Of a DNA stretch of 64,000 bases, positions 28,119 through 38,030 are shown one piece after another (positions within the stretch are counted from its first letter, which is position 1; the number at the start of each line of letters is the position of its first letter). Source of the DNA: Gracilibacillus kekensis (GTDB lineage Bacteria > Bacillota > Bacilli > Bacillales > Amphibacillaceae); NCBI RefSeq assembly GCF_900143085.1, contig NZ_FRCZ01000006.1, positions 217,565 to 281,564 on the forward strand, in the 5' to 3' direction. Made by a program: the position numbers and the translations under genes. The notes under the pieces were generated by a model that saw only the letters and a program-made list of their open reading frames with translations, did not search any database and had not been told where the DNA came from.

Positions 28119-28511
28119 ATGGATTTTTATCTTTCTGAAGGTGGCGTTCGAACACAATTACCGTTTGGTGAACTAGATATCTCAGGAAATGAAGAGCATG
28201 GTTATCGACCATTTCAACTTATGGTATCGTCAGTTGCCGGCTGTAGTGCATCTGTTTTTCGAAAAATTTTAGATAAGAAAAAAATTGCAATTGATGATTT
28301 AAAAATATCAGCAGAGGTAGAAAGAGCTCCAGATGAAGCAAATAAGATCACAGATATTCAACTGCATTTTGTTGTTAAAGGAGTAGGATTAAAGAAAGAA
28401 CAATTGGAAAAAAGCATTGAGATTGCAAGAAAGAATTGTTCCATGATTAGGACGATAGAGGATAGTGTCACAATTACAGAAACCTTAGAGGTTATCAATT
28501 TAAGTAATTAA
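28119..28511 (+). CDS. OsmC family protein
   Basis: 130 residues of the OsmC/Ohr fold: PFQLMVSSVAGCSASVFRKIL carries the first redox Cys and ARKNCSMIRTI the second, as in organic-hydroperoxide reductases. Whether it is an OsmC/Ohr peroxidase or the YhfA-like subgroup is not decided. The start at 28119 has SD AAAGGAGG; it is 13 bp after gtrA and may be cotranscribed. Confidence 0.85.
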   Translation: MDFYLSEGGVRTQLPFGELDISGNEEHGYRPFQLMVSSVAGCSASVFRKILDKKKIAIDDLKISAEVERAPDEANKITDIQLHFVVKGVGLKKEQLEKSIEIARKNCSMIRTIEDSVTITETLEVINLSN

Positions 28512-28564
28512 TACGCATATTTTTCGCTCCAATTGTAACACTAAGCAAAAAAGGAGCGAAATAT

Positions 28565-29332
28565 ATGGAGAAACTAGGTCTTTCTGTCATCCTGTCTCTA
28601 ATGATGTTAATGATTCCGCTAATTGCTTACTCTAAAGAAGAAATTCCAGATCAGGTAACATCTATCGAGAAAGAAAATACGTACACTCAAATGTCAGAAG
28701 AGGATGCAACAATCGAACCAAGTGATGAAGTGAAGGAATTGTTAGAGGATGCGAAAATTGATATAGATAATCCAGTGCTCATAAAATTATTAAATGAATC
28801 AACAATAAAGCCATCCCCATTTGCTTTTGGTTACAGGGCAAATGTGTATTTAGGACACTGGCCATTATCGTATCAGTCGGAATCGTCTGAAGTAAATTGG
28901 GATTTTCAAATGGTAAATGTAAATGAAATTAATAATGTGAATGGTGAAAAAAAGGAAGATCTTTTTTACTATCAAATAGAGGAAAAGCATGTAAAAGGCG
29001 CTTTAACTGCTAAAGCAGAGCAATCAGATCAAATTAATCAAATGATTTTGCAACAAGCGAGAGCTCAACATGATTTACCTCTTACTTTTCATGCGGTAGT
29101 CGGAAAAGAAACCAAATCAAGCAAAACTTACTCCGTTCCTGAGTCGAAAATAGGTAAGCTAAAAGCCTATCTTCCTGCTGTAAAGGATACCGGTCAGATG
29201 ACGCTTGGCGAAGTATATCTAGAATTAAAAGGTTCGAATAAGAAGATAGTGATTAAAAACGTTACCAAGCAAGAAATAGGTGCCTACATCCCAGTCGCCA
29301 ACCACCTCACCTTCACCTTCGAAACAAAATAA
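28565..29332 (+). CDS. yfkD: Secreted YfkD-family protein
   Basis: 255 residues: signal peptide (MEKLGLSVILSLMMLMIPLIAYS), an acidic linker and a domain with PFAFGYRANVYLGHWPLSY and GEVYLELKGSNKKIVIKNVT as in the Bacillus YfkD family. Exported and probably wall-associated; function unknown. SD GGAGCG. yfkJIH lies 7.4 kb upstream, so the yfk cluster is kept but interrupted by the pfeT and sqd genes. Confidence 0.8.
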   Translation: MEKLGLSVILSLMMLMIPLIAYSKEEIPDQVTSIEKENTYTQMSEEDATIEPSDEVKELLEDAKIDIDNPVLIKLLNESTIKPSPFAFGYRANVYLGHWPLSYQSESSEVNWDFQMVNVNEINNVNGEKKEDLFYYQIEEKHVKGALTAKAEQSDQINQMILQQARAQHDLPLTFHAVVGKETKSSKTYSVPESKIGKLKAYLPAVKDTGQMTLGEVYLELKGSNKKIVIKNVTKQEIGAYIPVANHLTFTFETK

Positions 29333-29335
29333 CCC

Positions 29336-29371
29336 AAAAGCATGCAATCTTACCAGACTGCATGCTTTTTT
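29336..29371 (+). terminator. Terminator of yfkD
   Basis: Arms AAAAGCATGCA and TGCATGCTTTTTT with a 12-nt loop, directly after the stop codon. Confidence 0.88.
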
Positions 29372-29393
29372 ACTTTTGCTAAATTTTTTTGTT

Positions 29394-29530
29394 GTTCACA
29401 GCATAATGCCTTCTCTTGACGGGATATCCTCTCCGCTTCACGGGATAATTGGTGTTCTTCACTGGATAATATGACTTATCCCGTGAAGACAATAACATAT
29501 CCCGTCTACAGCACTACTTATCCCGTGAAG
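29394..29530. repeat. 21-bp periodic array of 13-bp words, four direct then three inverted
   Basis: Words start at 29394 (degenerate GTTCACAGCATAA), 29415, 29436, 29457 and inverted at 29476, 29497, 29518. Steps are 21, 21, 21, 19, 21, 21. The 6-bp central spacer is TATGAC as at 21.3 kb, and the inverted half is close in sequence to that array. It follows yfkD's terminator; the rest of the 29333-29653 gap shows nothing else. Confidence 0.94.
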
Positions 29531-29653
29531 AAAGTGTACTTTTTGTCGAAAGTCTGTAATTGAGATTGAAAAAATTCTAGACAAGTATGTGAATTTCTAT
29601 TAGCATGAGTAAGGGATAAAGAGAGGTTCTTATTTAAGAAAAGGAGCGAAATT

Positions 29654-29803
29654 ATGAGTAACGAAGAAAAAATTAAACAACTAAGATTACAGTTAAAACA
29701 TTTCCTTAAACAGCTTGATCAGATGGATCCTGAACAAACATCCATAGAAGATGTTGATCAATTGATTGAAATGATCGAAAAAATGGAAAAGGAACTAGGA
29801 TAA
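29654..29803 (+). CDS. SE1561 family small protein
   Basis: A 49-residue acidic helical protein (MSNEEKIKQLRLQLKHFLKQ ... EDVDQLIEMIEKMEKELG), matching the SE1561 family of short Firmicutes proteins with a 'DP/E-D-ID-LI-ML--LE' pattern. Function unknown. SD AAGGAGCG is 7 bp before ATG. It precedes the antiporter gene by 24 bp and may share its transcript. Confidence 0.75.
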   Translation: MSNEEKIKQLRLQLKHFLKQLDQMDPEQTSIEDVDQLIEMIEKMEKELG

Positions 29804-29827
29804 CCATTAAAGGGAGAGAATAGAAAT

Positions 29828-31135
29828 ATGGAATGGATTGTTATTGTATCAGTAATTGTTATGCTTGCACTTAGTTTATTAAAAGTCCATGTCATTTTTG
29901 CTATCATCATTGCAGCGATTGTGGCAGGTATGATGGCAGGTATGAATCTTCAAGATGCAATCGAAATGTTGATTGAAGGTATGGGTGGACAGGCTACGAC
30001 CGCATTAAGTTATATTTTGTTAGGAGTATTTGCCGCTATGATAAGTTATACCGGTATTACTTCAATTTTAGTACGTGGATTAATCAAAGTATTAACAGGA
30101 AAAAAAACGATGCTTGTATTGGTAATAGCAGGTATCGCTTCACTATCACAAAACGTAGTTCCTGTGCATATCGCATTTATTCCGATTTTGATACCGCCAT
30201 TATTAAAATTATTTGATCAAATGAAATTGGATAGACGTGCAGTTGCGACAGCCCTAACATTTGGACTGAAAGCCCCATATGTCATGATTCCAGCAGGATT
30301 TGGACTGCTCTTTCATCAAACCATTCAAGAGGGCATGAGTAATAATGGTGTGACGCTTACGATAAAGGAGATAGCACTCTCTTTATTATTACCGGGTCTT
30401 GGAATGGTTGTTGGTTTATTAATTGCAGTGTTTTTCACTTATAGAAAAAATCGTGAAGCAAAGCAATACGTATCTGTAGATAGTATATTAGTAGACCATG
30501 AAAAGGATAAAATCACTTTTAATTCGTCACATGTTTTCACTATAATTGCCATTATAGCAGCTTTAATTGCTCAAATTTTAACGGGAAGTTTAGTTATCGG
30601 TGCCTTAACAGGTGTAATCTTAATGGTATTATTCTTTGCCGTACCACTGCGTGAAGGTGATGCTTTTGTTCAGCAAGGTGTAGGAATGATGGGAACAATT
30701 GCTTTCGTTATGCTTGTCGCCTCTGGTTTTGGAAATATTCTTAAAGAAACAGGTGCCGTTGATGCCTTAGTCGAATCATCATCAAGTATGTTAGCAGGAA
30801 ACCAAGCGATTATTTCACTTATATTGTTAGTGGTAGGTCTGGTTATTACATTAGGTATAGGTTCTTCTTTTGGAACAATTCCTATCATAGCAGCTCTTTA
30901 TGTACCAATCTGTGTAGCGGCCGGTTTTTCGCCAATGGCAATTGCCGTATTGATTGGAACAGCAGGTGCGTTAGGTGATGCAGGTTCACCGGCGAGTGAC
31001 AGTACATTAGGTCCTACCTCTGGGTTAAGTGCTGACGGCAAACATCATCACATTTGGGATACCTGTGTACCAACCTTTTTACACTTTAATATTCCATTGT
31101 TTATATTTGGATGGATTGCCAGCATTCTTTTATAG
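29828..31135 (+). CDS. Na+/H+ antiporter family protein (YuiF-like, NhaC group)
   Basis: 435 residues, about 11-12 transmembrane spans, with the conserved stretches SQNVVPVHIAFIPILIPPLL and GTAGALGDAGSPASDSTLGPT typical of the YuiF group. Members are annotated as Na+/H+ antiporters but some may carry organic acids or amino acids. Short spacing to the small upstream gene suggests co-expression. Confidence 0.83.
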   Translation: MEWIVIVSVIVMLALSLLKVHVIFAIIIAAIVAGMMAGMNLQDAIEMLIEGMGGQATTALSYILLGVFAAMISYTGITSILVRGLIKVLTGKKTMLVLVIAGIASLSQNVVPVHIAFIPILIPPLLKLFDQMKLDRRAVATALTFGLKAPYVMIPAGFGLLFHQTIQEGMSNNGVTLTIKEIALSLLLPGLGMVVGLLIAVFFTYRKNREAKQYVSVDSILVDHEKDKITFNSSHVFTIIAIIAALIAQILTGSLVIGALTGVILMVLFFAVPLREGDAFVQQGVGMMGTIAFVMLVASGFGNILKETGAVDALVESSSSMLAGNQAIISLILLVVGLVITLGIGSSFGTIPIIAALYVPICVAAGFSPMAIAVLIGTAGALGDAGSPASDSTLGPTSGLSADGKHHHIWDTCVPTFLHFNIPLFIFGWIASILL

Positions 31136-31189
31136 ACGAAGTGGATATGATCATCCTTTTGTTCAATAATAATTAAAAAAGGTGATCAC

Positions 31190-31981
31190 ATGAAAAAACT
31201 TAGTTTAATGTTTATGATTCTGTTAATAGTAGCACCAATCGACCTCAGTGCAGCAAGTTACGGCTGGGGTTATAAAAAGGGAACAAATAATCAACAGCCT
31301 GAGGTAGGTAAATACCAGCAAATATTAGAAAAATACAACAGTTACTATCTAGATCCATCAGGAGATAAACATGTATATCTCACATTTGATAATGGCTATG
31401 AAGCAGGGTTTACGGAGCAGATATTGAATGTATTAAAAGAGAAAGAAGCGCCAGCCACATTTTTTCTCACGGGTCATTATGTCGAAGATCAACCTGAATT
31501 AGTTAAACGAATGATTGCTGATGGTCATATTATTGGTAATCATTCAGATGGACATCGTGACTTTACTTCGATCTCCAAAGAAGCTTTCACTAAAGATGTG
31601 ACAGAACTGACCACAAAGATAGAAAAACTCGATGACAAGGTGGATGTACAATATATTCGCCCTCCAAAAGGGACATTTAATGAAACCTCTCTGGCATGGG
31701 CCAATGAGTTAGGTTACACACATATCTTTTGGTCATTGGCATTTGTTGATTGGAATGAAGGATCAGAAAAAGGTTGGAAACATGCCTATCAACAAGTGAT
31801 GGACCAGATGCATCCTGGAGCAATAGTGCTGATGCATACTGTTTCGAAAGATAACGCGGATGCCTTAGCGTATTTAATCGATGATCTCAGAGAACAAGGC
31901 TATCAATTTAAAAGTTTAGATGATCTGATGTTAAAACAGCTGTTACCAAAAGAGATAATTGGCTACAATAAGGAAAAATAA
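31190..31981 (+). CDS. pdaA: Delta-lactam-biosynthetic de-N-acetylase PdaA
   Basis: Removes the N-acetyl group of muramic acid so that muramic-delta-lactam forms in spore cortex, needed for germination. 263 residues: signal peptide, then a NodB polysaccharide-deacetylase domain with YLTFDNGYEAG (catalytic Asp; second Asp replaced by Asn as in PdaA), HSDGHRD (metal His) and RPPKGTFNE. Supports a spore former. B. subtilis pdaA (yfjS) lies in the same general region. Confidence 0.9.
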   Translation: MKKLSLMFMILLIVAPIDLSAASYGWGYKKGTNNQQPEVGKYQQILEKYNSYYLDPSGDKHVYLTFDNGYEAGFTEQILNVLKEKEAPATFFLTGHYVEDQPELVKRMIADGHIIGNHSDGHRDFTSISKEAFTKDVTELTTKIEKLDDKVDVQYIRPPKGTFNETSLAWANELGYTHIFWSLAFVDWNEGSEKGWKHAYQQVMDQMHPGAIVLMHTVSKDNADALAYLIDDLREQGYQFKSLDDLMLKQLLPKEIIGYNKEK

Positions 31982-31999
31982 AAAAGAAATTTCAACATA

Positions 32000-32033
32000 A
32001 AAATCCAAACGACTTCGAAATCGTTTGGATTTT
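32000..32033 (+). terminator. Terminator of pdaA (ATCCAAACGA-family hairpin)
   Basis: Arms AAAATCCAAACGA and TCGTTTGGATTTT with loop CTTCGAAA and a short T-run. Same arm core as hairpins at 9801, 13544, 40466 and 58687. Confidence 0.85.
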
Positions 32034-32218
32034 TCTAATTCTAGAATTCTTTTTGTCTCAGTTGTTCAATTCTAATGAAAATGACTACACCATTTTGTTA
32101 AGTGGCTCACTTCACTGAAAGGCTTAAATTCCCTTTTTTCTTATCACCACGAATAATTCATCAATTCTTAGGATAAGTTAATCATATTAGTTTAGATTCC
32201 CTAAAAAGGAGGAATAGA

Positions 32219-33232
32219 ATGAAACTCGATGGAAAAGTAATTCGATTAACTTCGGCGGAGATAACTCAATTATGGAATACTTACATGAATGATAGCGGCA
32301 CTATTTGTCATTTAGAACACGAATTAAATCATGTTGAAGATGAACAAATAAAGCCGATTCTTCAACACGCATTAGCTATATCAAAATCACATATAAAAAA
32401 AATAACAGAACTATTCAATGCAGAAGGATATCCTGTCCCACATGGCTTCAAATTAGATGAAGATGTGAATGTAACAGCCCCTAAATTATTCTCTGACGTA
32501 TATACTTTGATCGCAGCTAATTATTTAGGAAAAATGGGATTGAACGCTTATAGTATGGCATTACCTGTTGTTCACAGATCAGATGTTTATGCTTTTTTTA
32601 GCGACTGCCTACGTGAATCAGTTGAAATTATTAGGAAGTCCAATGAGCTATTGTTGTCAAAGGGGTTATATATCAAGTCACCGTATCTTCCCACTCCTGA
32701 AAACTTCGATTTTGTGAAAGATAAAAGCTTTCTAGCAGGTTACTTTGGAGAGAAAAGACCATTAATAGGTGCTGAAATTACAAACCTTTACACCAATTTC
32801 CAAAGAAATGCTTTAGGATCTGCCACTATGATGGGGTATAGTCAAGTTGCAAATAACAGTGATGTAACAGAATTTATTCTAAAAGGTAAAGAAATAGCAC
32901 AAAAGCATTGCGAAATATTTGAGTCTTATTTAAATGAAAATGATCTTCCCAGTCCTGTGAGATGGGATACAGAAGTAACAGATTCAACCGCATACACGTT
33001 TTCTGATAGAAAAATGATGTTTTATTCTACTACTTTAACTGCCATCAGTATTGGTTATTACGGAGCCAGTATATCTATGAGCCCTAGAAGAGATATCGGA
33101 ATTATGTACAGCAGGCTAGTAGCGGAAATCTTAAAATATGCGGATGATGGGGCAAAATTAATGATTAAGCATGGGTGGTTAGAAGAGCCGCCAAGGGCAC
33201 TTGATCGTGATGAATTAGCAAAGAAAAAATAA
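32219..33232 (+). CDS. DUF3231 family protein
   Basis: 337 residues made of two similar helical halves (SAEITQLWNTYMNDSGTICH and GAEITNLYTNFQRNALGSAT begin each), as in DUF3231 proteins, which look like tandem four-helix, ferritin-like bundles. Function unknown; spore-coat or stress roles have been suggested for relatives, not shown here. SD AAAGGAGG. Confidence 0.82.
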   Translation: MKLDGKVIRLTSAEITQLWNTYMNDSGTICHLEHELNHVEDEQIKPILQHALAISKSHIKKITELFNAEGYPVPHGFKLDEDVNVTAPKLFSDVYTLIAANYLGKMGLNAYSMALPVVHRSDVYAFFSDCLRESVEIIRKSNELLLSKGLYIKSPYLPTPENFDFVKDKSFLAGYFGEKRPLIGAEITNLYTNFQRNALGSATMMGYSQVANNSDVTEFILKGKEIAQKHCEIFESYLNENDLPSPVRWDTEVTDSTAYTFSDRKMMFYSTTLTAISIGYYGASISMSPRRDIGIMYSRLVAEILKYADDGAKLMIKHGWLEEPPRALDRDELAKKK

Positions 33233-33261
33233 GGTTGTTATTTATGTGCTAGTGATATATG

Positions 33262-33296
33262 AAAAATAAGAGATCAAATCATATACGATTTGATCT
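33262..33296 (-). terminator. Likely terminator of ppk
   Basis: Perfect 10-bp arms AGATCAAATC and GATTTGATCT, loop of six. On the - strand CTTATTTTTC follows, so it fits ppk best. Confidence 0.6.
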
Positions 33297-33356
33297 GCTA
33301 ACTATAATTCGTATTTTTCTCAATAAAAACGGAATTACAGAAAATTTTATGGCTGC

Positions 33357-35453
33357 TTATTCTTCATCTTCTAAAACGTTATATGCCATATCAAACAAGG
33401 TAAGCTGACTGTTCCACAATGTGCCAGAGGTTTGATGTCTAACATGTGTATAACTGCCGTCTTGTGCTTGAATTCGCATTTTAGCAGTATCTCTTAATGT
33501 TATTTCTAAAATAGAAAGAATTCTTGATTTAATTCTTCCTTCAAAAATGGGGAACATTAACTCCACGCGCTTAACCATATTACGCGTCATCAAGTCAGCA
33601 GAAGATAAAAATATTTTTTCTTCTCCATTATAATGAAAATAATAAATGCGAGTATGTTCCAAAAATCGGCCAACAATGCTCCTGACATTAATATTATCAC
33701 TAATACCTGAAATACCAGGACGTAAACAACAAATGCCACGTACTACCAGGTCCACCTTAATACCTGCTTGTGAAGCCTCGTAGAACTTCTTAATCACTAA
33801 TTTATCTGTTAACGAGTTCATTTTTGCAATGATCCGACCATTTCCATATCGTTTGTGAAATGTAATCTCACTTTCAATATAAGTAATTATATCATTTCGA
33901 ATATTAAAAGGAGCCATCGATAAATGATGAAAAGTCGGCTTTTCAGTATAGCCACTTAAATAGTTGAAAAAGTTGGTAGCATCGACCCCGAATTTTCGTT
34001 TCGTTGTCAGATAGGACATATCTGTGTAGAATTTGGCGGTCTGATCATTGTAATTACCTGTACCAAGGTGTACAATTCGCTCAATTCCACTCACTGTTTT
34101 TCGGACCACAAGGGTGATTTTGCTATGCGTTTTTAACGAAATCATCCCATAAATAACGTGACAACCCGCTTTTTCTAACTCTTTTGCCCATTGCACATTA
34201 TTTTCCTCATCAAATCTTGCCTTTAGCTCGACCAAAACCGTCACTTGCTTGCCATTTTCTGCTGCACGTTTTAAACCTTCAATTATCGGTGAGCCACCAC
34301 TAACACGATACAACGTTTGTTTAATAGCTAAAACATTAGGGTCATCAGCTGCATCACGGATCAAATCGACTACCGGTTCAAAGGATTCGTACGGATGATG
34401 CAGGAATAAATCCCGCTTTCTAACAGCCTCAAAAACATTTTCATCCTCATGAATATCTTGAGGAGGCTGTGGAATTAAGGTTTCGTAAATCAAGTTTTCA
34501 TTATCTTTTTTAATATGATTATAAAAATCATCTAAAAAGGTGAGATCTAAGGGGCCATTAATAACGTATAAATCTTTTCTGTGGATTTCCAGAACATTTA
34601 ACAGAAATTCCGTCATTTCTGTATTATTTTCACGCGCATCTACTTCCAAGCGGACGGCAGCTCCCCATTTTCTTTTCTTTAATTCCTTCTCAATTTCCTT
34701 TAAAAGATCCCGCGCCCCTTCCTCATGAATAGTCATATCTGCGTTACGAGTAATTCGAAAAGTCGTACTCGATAAAACATGATACCCTTTAAAGAATTTA
34801 TGAATAAAATAGCGAATTAAATCTTCTAATAAAACATAATGGCTTGATTCACCAATTTGAATGAAACGATCTAATAGTGCTGGAACTTGTACGATTGCAG
34901 TTTTTACTTGTTCATGGTCAAAATCATATATATCTTCTAATTGCACAGCTAGATTTAAAGACTTATTTAAAAGCATAGGAAAAGCGCGATAGGCATCAAT
35001 AGCCATAGGAGTTAATACAGGGAAAATATCTTCATCAAAATAATGTTCCAGTCGATTTATTTGCGAGACATTTAAATCTTCCATATTCAAAATTCGTATA
35101 TTTTCTTTGGTTAGAAGTGGTAAAACACTTTTATATAAATCATATTGTTGTTCGACTAGCTCATGATTGAAGTTAGATATTCTGGATAGTTGTTGTTTTG
35201 GGGTTAAGCCTGATTTATTATCAGGGCGATTAAAACCAGCCTTGACTTGGTCTTTTAAACCAGCTACACGCACCATGAAAAACTCATCAAGGTTGGAAGA
35301 GAAAATGGCAAGAAATCGCAATCTTTCTAACAATGGATTTGTATGATCATCCGCTTCTTCTAAAACGCGTTTATTAAAAGAGAGCCAACTAAGCTCTCTA
35401 TTATTATAAAATGTAGGAGAATCTAAATTTTTTTGTTGTTTAACGGTGGACAT
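33357..35453 (-). CDS. ppk: Polyphosphate kinase 1
   Basis: Reversibly makes polyphosphate from ATP. 698 residues: N-domain (NRELSWLSFNKRVLEEA), head domain, and two PLD-like C domains with LKTHSKITLVVR (autophosphorylated His region) and GTGNYNDQTAKFYTD. ATG at 35453 has AAGGATGATG upstream; TTG one codon earlier is also possible. ppx lies 97 bp upstream on the same strand. Confidence 0.94.
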   Translation of the reverse strand: MSTVKQQKNLDSPTFYNNRELSWLSFNKRVLEEADDHTNPLLERLRFLAIFSSNLDEFFMVRVAGLKDQVKAGFNRPDNKSGLTPKQQLSRISNFNHELVEQQYDLYKSVLPLLTKENIRILNMEDLNVSQINRLEHYFDEDIFPVLTPMAIDAYRAFPMLLNKSLNLAVQLEDIYDFDHEQVKTAIVQVPALLDRFIQIGESSHYVLLEDLIRYFIHKFFKGYHVLSSTTFRITRNADMTIHEEGARDLLKEIEKELKKRKWGAAVRLEVDARENNTEMTEFLLNVLEIHRKDLYVINGPLDLTFLDDFYNHIKKDNENLIYETLIPQPPQDIHEDENVFEAVRKRDLFLHHPYESFEPVVDLIRDAADDPNVLAIKQTLYRVSGGSPIIEGLKRAAENGKQVTVLVELKARFDEENNVQWAKELEKAGCHVIYGMISLKTHSKITLVVRKTVSGIERIVHLGTGNYNDQTAKFYTDMSYLTTKRKFGVDATNFFNYLSGYTEKPTFHHLSMAPFNIRNDIITYIESEITFHKRYGNGRIIAKMNSLTDKLVIKKFYEASQAGIKVDLVVRGICCLRPGISGISDNINVRSIVGRFLEHTRIYYFHYNGEEKIFLSSADLMTRNMVKRVELMFPIFEGRIKSRILSILEITLRDTAKMRIQAQDGSYTHVRHQTSGTLWNSQLTLFDMAYNVLEDEE

Positions 35454-35550
35454 CAATCATCATCCTTTTTAGACAATATCTATCATCTATCATAACGTTT
35501 TATTAACGTTCTTTTGTTAAGATAATGTAAAAAATACGTAAAGTTAAACT

Positions 35551-37074
35551 TTACAATTTGAAATCCAATTCAATTTCTTTCTTTATTGCTTTTTCAACAT
35601 GCTTCTTTTGTTTTTCTGATTGATATTCTTCTGGCGTGGCATCTCCTTCACAATGTAGAGTAAGGTATAGCTTATTATTCTTGTGCGAGCAGGTTATGTC
35701 CTTTATGACTTGTCTCTTTGTGGCATCTAAACAGTAACTGAATTTCAGTAATGCTCCTAAGTGTCGTAATCGTTTGCGTTCATCTTTTAAAAACCACGAT
35801 TTATAAGGTTTAATAAATTGTTTAAAAACTGTTTTATTTTTGTATGAGGCAATTAAAGCTAGTCTGAGACGGTCCTTATGCATTAATCCATCAATTGTCC
35901 GGTTGGCCAACAAATAAAAGGTATGTTGCGCACTTGATTCGGCATCAATATATTCACCGAGATTACACAAATAACTTGCTCTTTTTAATAAATTCCAATC
36001 CTTTTTATCTAAGTGAATGAGCCCGTTTTCCTTCAAACAATCAAATAGCTTTCTGGTCAAATATTGAACATGAAGGATTTGTTTAGGTTCCAAGTTATAA
36101 TCATTAATTAATTCTTGGATACTATCCTCTAACACATTAGGAAAAAGGATAGAACCGGTCTCCTTTGATAATTGCTCATAAAAGACGCCGTCTCTTAACC
36201 CTTTTCGACTTAAGATAAAACTATCTGCTTGTGTAATTTGATATAGACTGTGAAAGACTTCTATTGCGGGTATAATAATGTCTGCGCGATCTTTCGATAA
36301 TCCTTCGACCTTTGATAGCTTTTCTGGCTTTAATGATGTTAAATAATTGCTAACATTTTTTATGTCAGTGTCATACATTTTGTATTGATGCAGGCCGGCT
36401 AAGGGGTATTCTTTTAAGTTTTGGTCGATTTGGACAAGGTTTCGTGCACTACCACCGATTGCAATCAATGGCACCTCTTTGTCAGATAACCATGGTAAGG
36501 TTTTAAAATGTTTTGTTAAATAGATTCGCAGTTTCTGTAATTCATCATCTGTTGGTATTTCTTTGGTGAAGAATTCTTTTAGTGTTAGCGCACCAAAAGG
36601 AAAGCTGTGAGCATGTTGTAATTCACGATCCTTAAAATAGGTCACCTCTGTACTTCCACCACCGATATCGACTGTAATGCCAGTCGATATCGACGTAGAG
36701 TTGACGACAGCAAGATATCCATAATACGCTTCTTCCTGGTCGGAGAGAATACGCATCGTCATTCCAGTTTCTTTTTCTGCCTGTATTACGATTTCCTCTT
36801 TGTTAGTTGCTTGTCTGATTGTTGCAGTAGCTACACAAACAACTTCCTGTAAGGGATATATTTCTAACACATCCTGAAAACTTTTTAATGTTGTGACGAG
36901 ACGTTCGATTCCTGCTTTATTCAAGTGATTATCTTCATCTAGAAAGGTTCGTAGTCTGGCAACAGCTTTTACGTTCTCCACTTCTTTAAGTCTGCCGCCC
37001 TGTTCCCGTAGATAGATTACTAAACGCATCGTGTTGGAGCCAATGTCTATAATGGCATAATATTGTTTTTTCAT
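35551..37074 (-). CDS. ppx: Exopolyphosphatase (Ppx/GppA family)
   Basis: Removes terminal phosphates from polyphosphate (or hydrolyses pppGpp in GppA members). 507 residues: ASKHA ATPase-fold start YAIIDIGSNTMRLVIY, a second loop TVDIGGGSTEVTYF, catalytic Glu in the ATATIRQATNKEE region, and a C-terminal HD-like helical domain. Upstream of ppk on the same strand, so synthesis and breakdown are probably co-expressed. Confidence 0.9.
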   Translation of the reverse strand: MKKQYYAIIDIGSNTMRLVIYLREQGGRLKEVENVKAVARLRTFLDEDNHLNKAGIERLVTTLKSFQDVLEIYPLQEVVCVATATIRQATNKEEIVIQAEKETGMTMRILSDQEEAYYGYLAVVNSTSISTGITVDIGGGSTEVTYFKDRELQHAHSFPFGALTLKEFFTKEIPTDDELQKLRIYLTKHFKTLPWLSDKEVPLIAIGGSARNLVQIDQNLKEYPLAGLHQYKMYDTDIKNVSNYLTSLKPEKLSKVEGLSKDRADIIIPAIEVFHSLYQITQADSFILSRKGLRDGVFYEQLSKETGSILFPNVLEDSIQELINDYNLEPKQILHVQYLTRKLFDCLKENGLIHLDKKDWNLLKRASYLCNLGEYIDAESSAQHTFYLLANRTIDGLMHKDRLRLALIASYKNKTVFKQFIKPYKSWFLKDERKRLRHLGALLKFSYCLDATKRQVIKDITCSHKNNKLYLTLHCEGDATPEEYQSEKQKKHVEKAIKKEIELDFKL

Positions 37075-37157
37075 CGAATCACCCTATACGTTGTGAATTT
37101 TTTCCCATTATATCATAATAGAGTGAAAACTCTGAATTCTGGAAGGAGTCTTAAAAA

Positions 37158-38030
37158 ATGTGGGAAGTGAAAAAAAAGTTACATATTCCGTATGACTTTG
37201 ATTATTTATTGTTTAGATTAGATATGGATGATTTAAACTACGTAAATATGGAAGAGCGACTCGTATTCGTTCCATTACGAATGGATGATGAAAAGCATAT
37301 CGTCAAAGTTACTGCAATAGGAACAACGGAAAATCCGGAATTTAAAGTAGAAGGGCACGACATCAACCGAAAACGTTATTTGCTAAACAGGATCGCAGAC
37401 ATTTTTGCGTGGGATCAAGATCTTATCAAAGTGAAAGCCTTTTTTGCTGAAACAGAATTAGCACAATTATTTAATAACTACCCTGCCACACCATTGATTC
37501 GAGAATTTGATCCATTTAGTAATTTAGTGAAAACAATTATACACCAACAATTAAATATGGCTTTCGCCCAAGTATTAACAGCTCGTTTTGTTACCACTTA
37601 CGGAGAAAAACTGGAAGATGTCTGGTTTTATCCAACACCTGAAACAGTAGCGAATATTCCCTATCATGAACTACAAGATATGCAGTTTAGTAAACGAAAA
37701 GCAGAATATGTGATTGATACAGCGAATAAAATTGTCGCTAATGAGCTGGATTTAGCGTCTTTTGATCAAAAAACAGATCAGGAAGTGATGAATGAATTAA
37801 CAGAGATACGTGGAATAGGTGCATGGACTGCACAAAATTGGTTAATGTTCTCCTTAGGCAGACACGATTTATTTCCATCTAGTGATATAGGGATTCAAAA
37901 TGCCCTCAAGCTCTATTTAGGTCTTGATAAGAAACCGACTGTAATAGAGCTCGAGGAATGGAACAAAGCTTGGAAACCTTATCGTTCTTGCGCTGCCATG
38001 ACGCTATGGCGGAGTATTGAAGAACCTTAA
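37158..38030 (+). CDS. yfjP: DNA-3-methyladenine glycosylase (AlkA-like, YfjP)
   Basis: Excises alkylated purines in base-excision repair. 290 residues: an AlkA-type beta-rich N-domain, then HhH-GPD with HQQLNMAFAQVLTARF, hairpin-helix-hairpin LTEIRGIGAWTAQNWLM and the catalytic Asp in SSDIGIQ. No Fe-S cluster cysteines. Divergent from ppx. The last 4 bp overlap the end of the convergent TPR gene. Confidence 0.88.
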   Translation: MWEVKKKLHIPYDFDYLLFRLDMDDLNYVNMEERLVFVPLRMDDEKHIVKVTAIGTTENPEFKVEGHDINRKRYLLNRIADIFAWDQDLIKVKAFFAETELAQLFNNYPATPLIREFDPFSNLVKTIIHQQLNMAFAQVLTARFVTTYGEKLEDVWFYPTPETVANIPYHELQDMQFSKRKAEYVIDTANKIVANELDLASFDQKTDQEVMNELTEIRGIGAWTAQNWLMFSLGRHDLFPSSDIGIQNALKLYLGLDKKPTVIELEEWNKAWKPYRSCAAMTLWRSIEEP

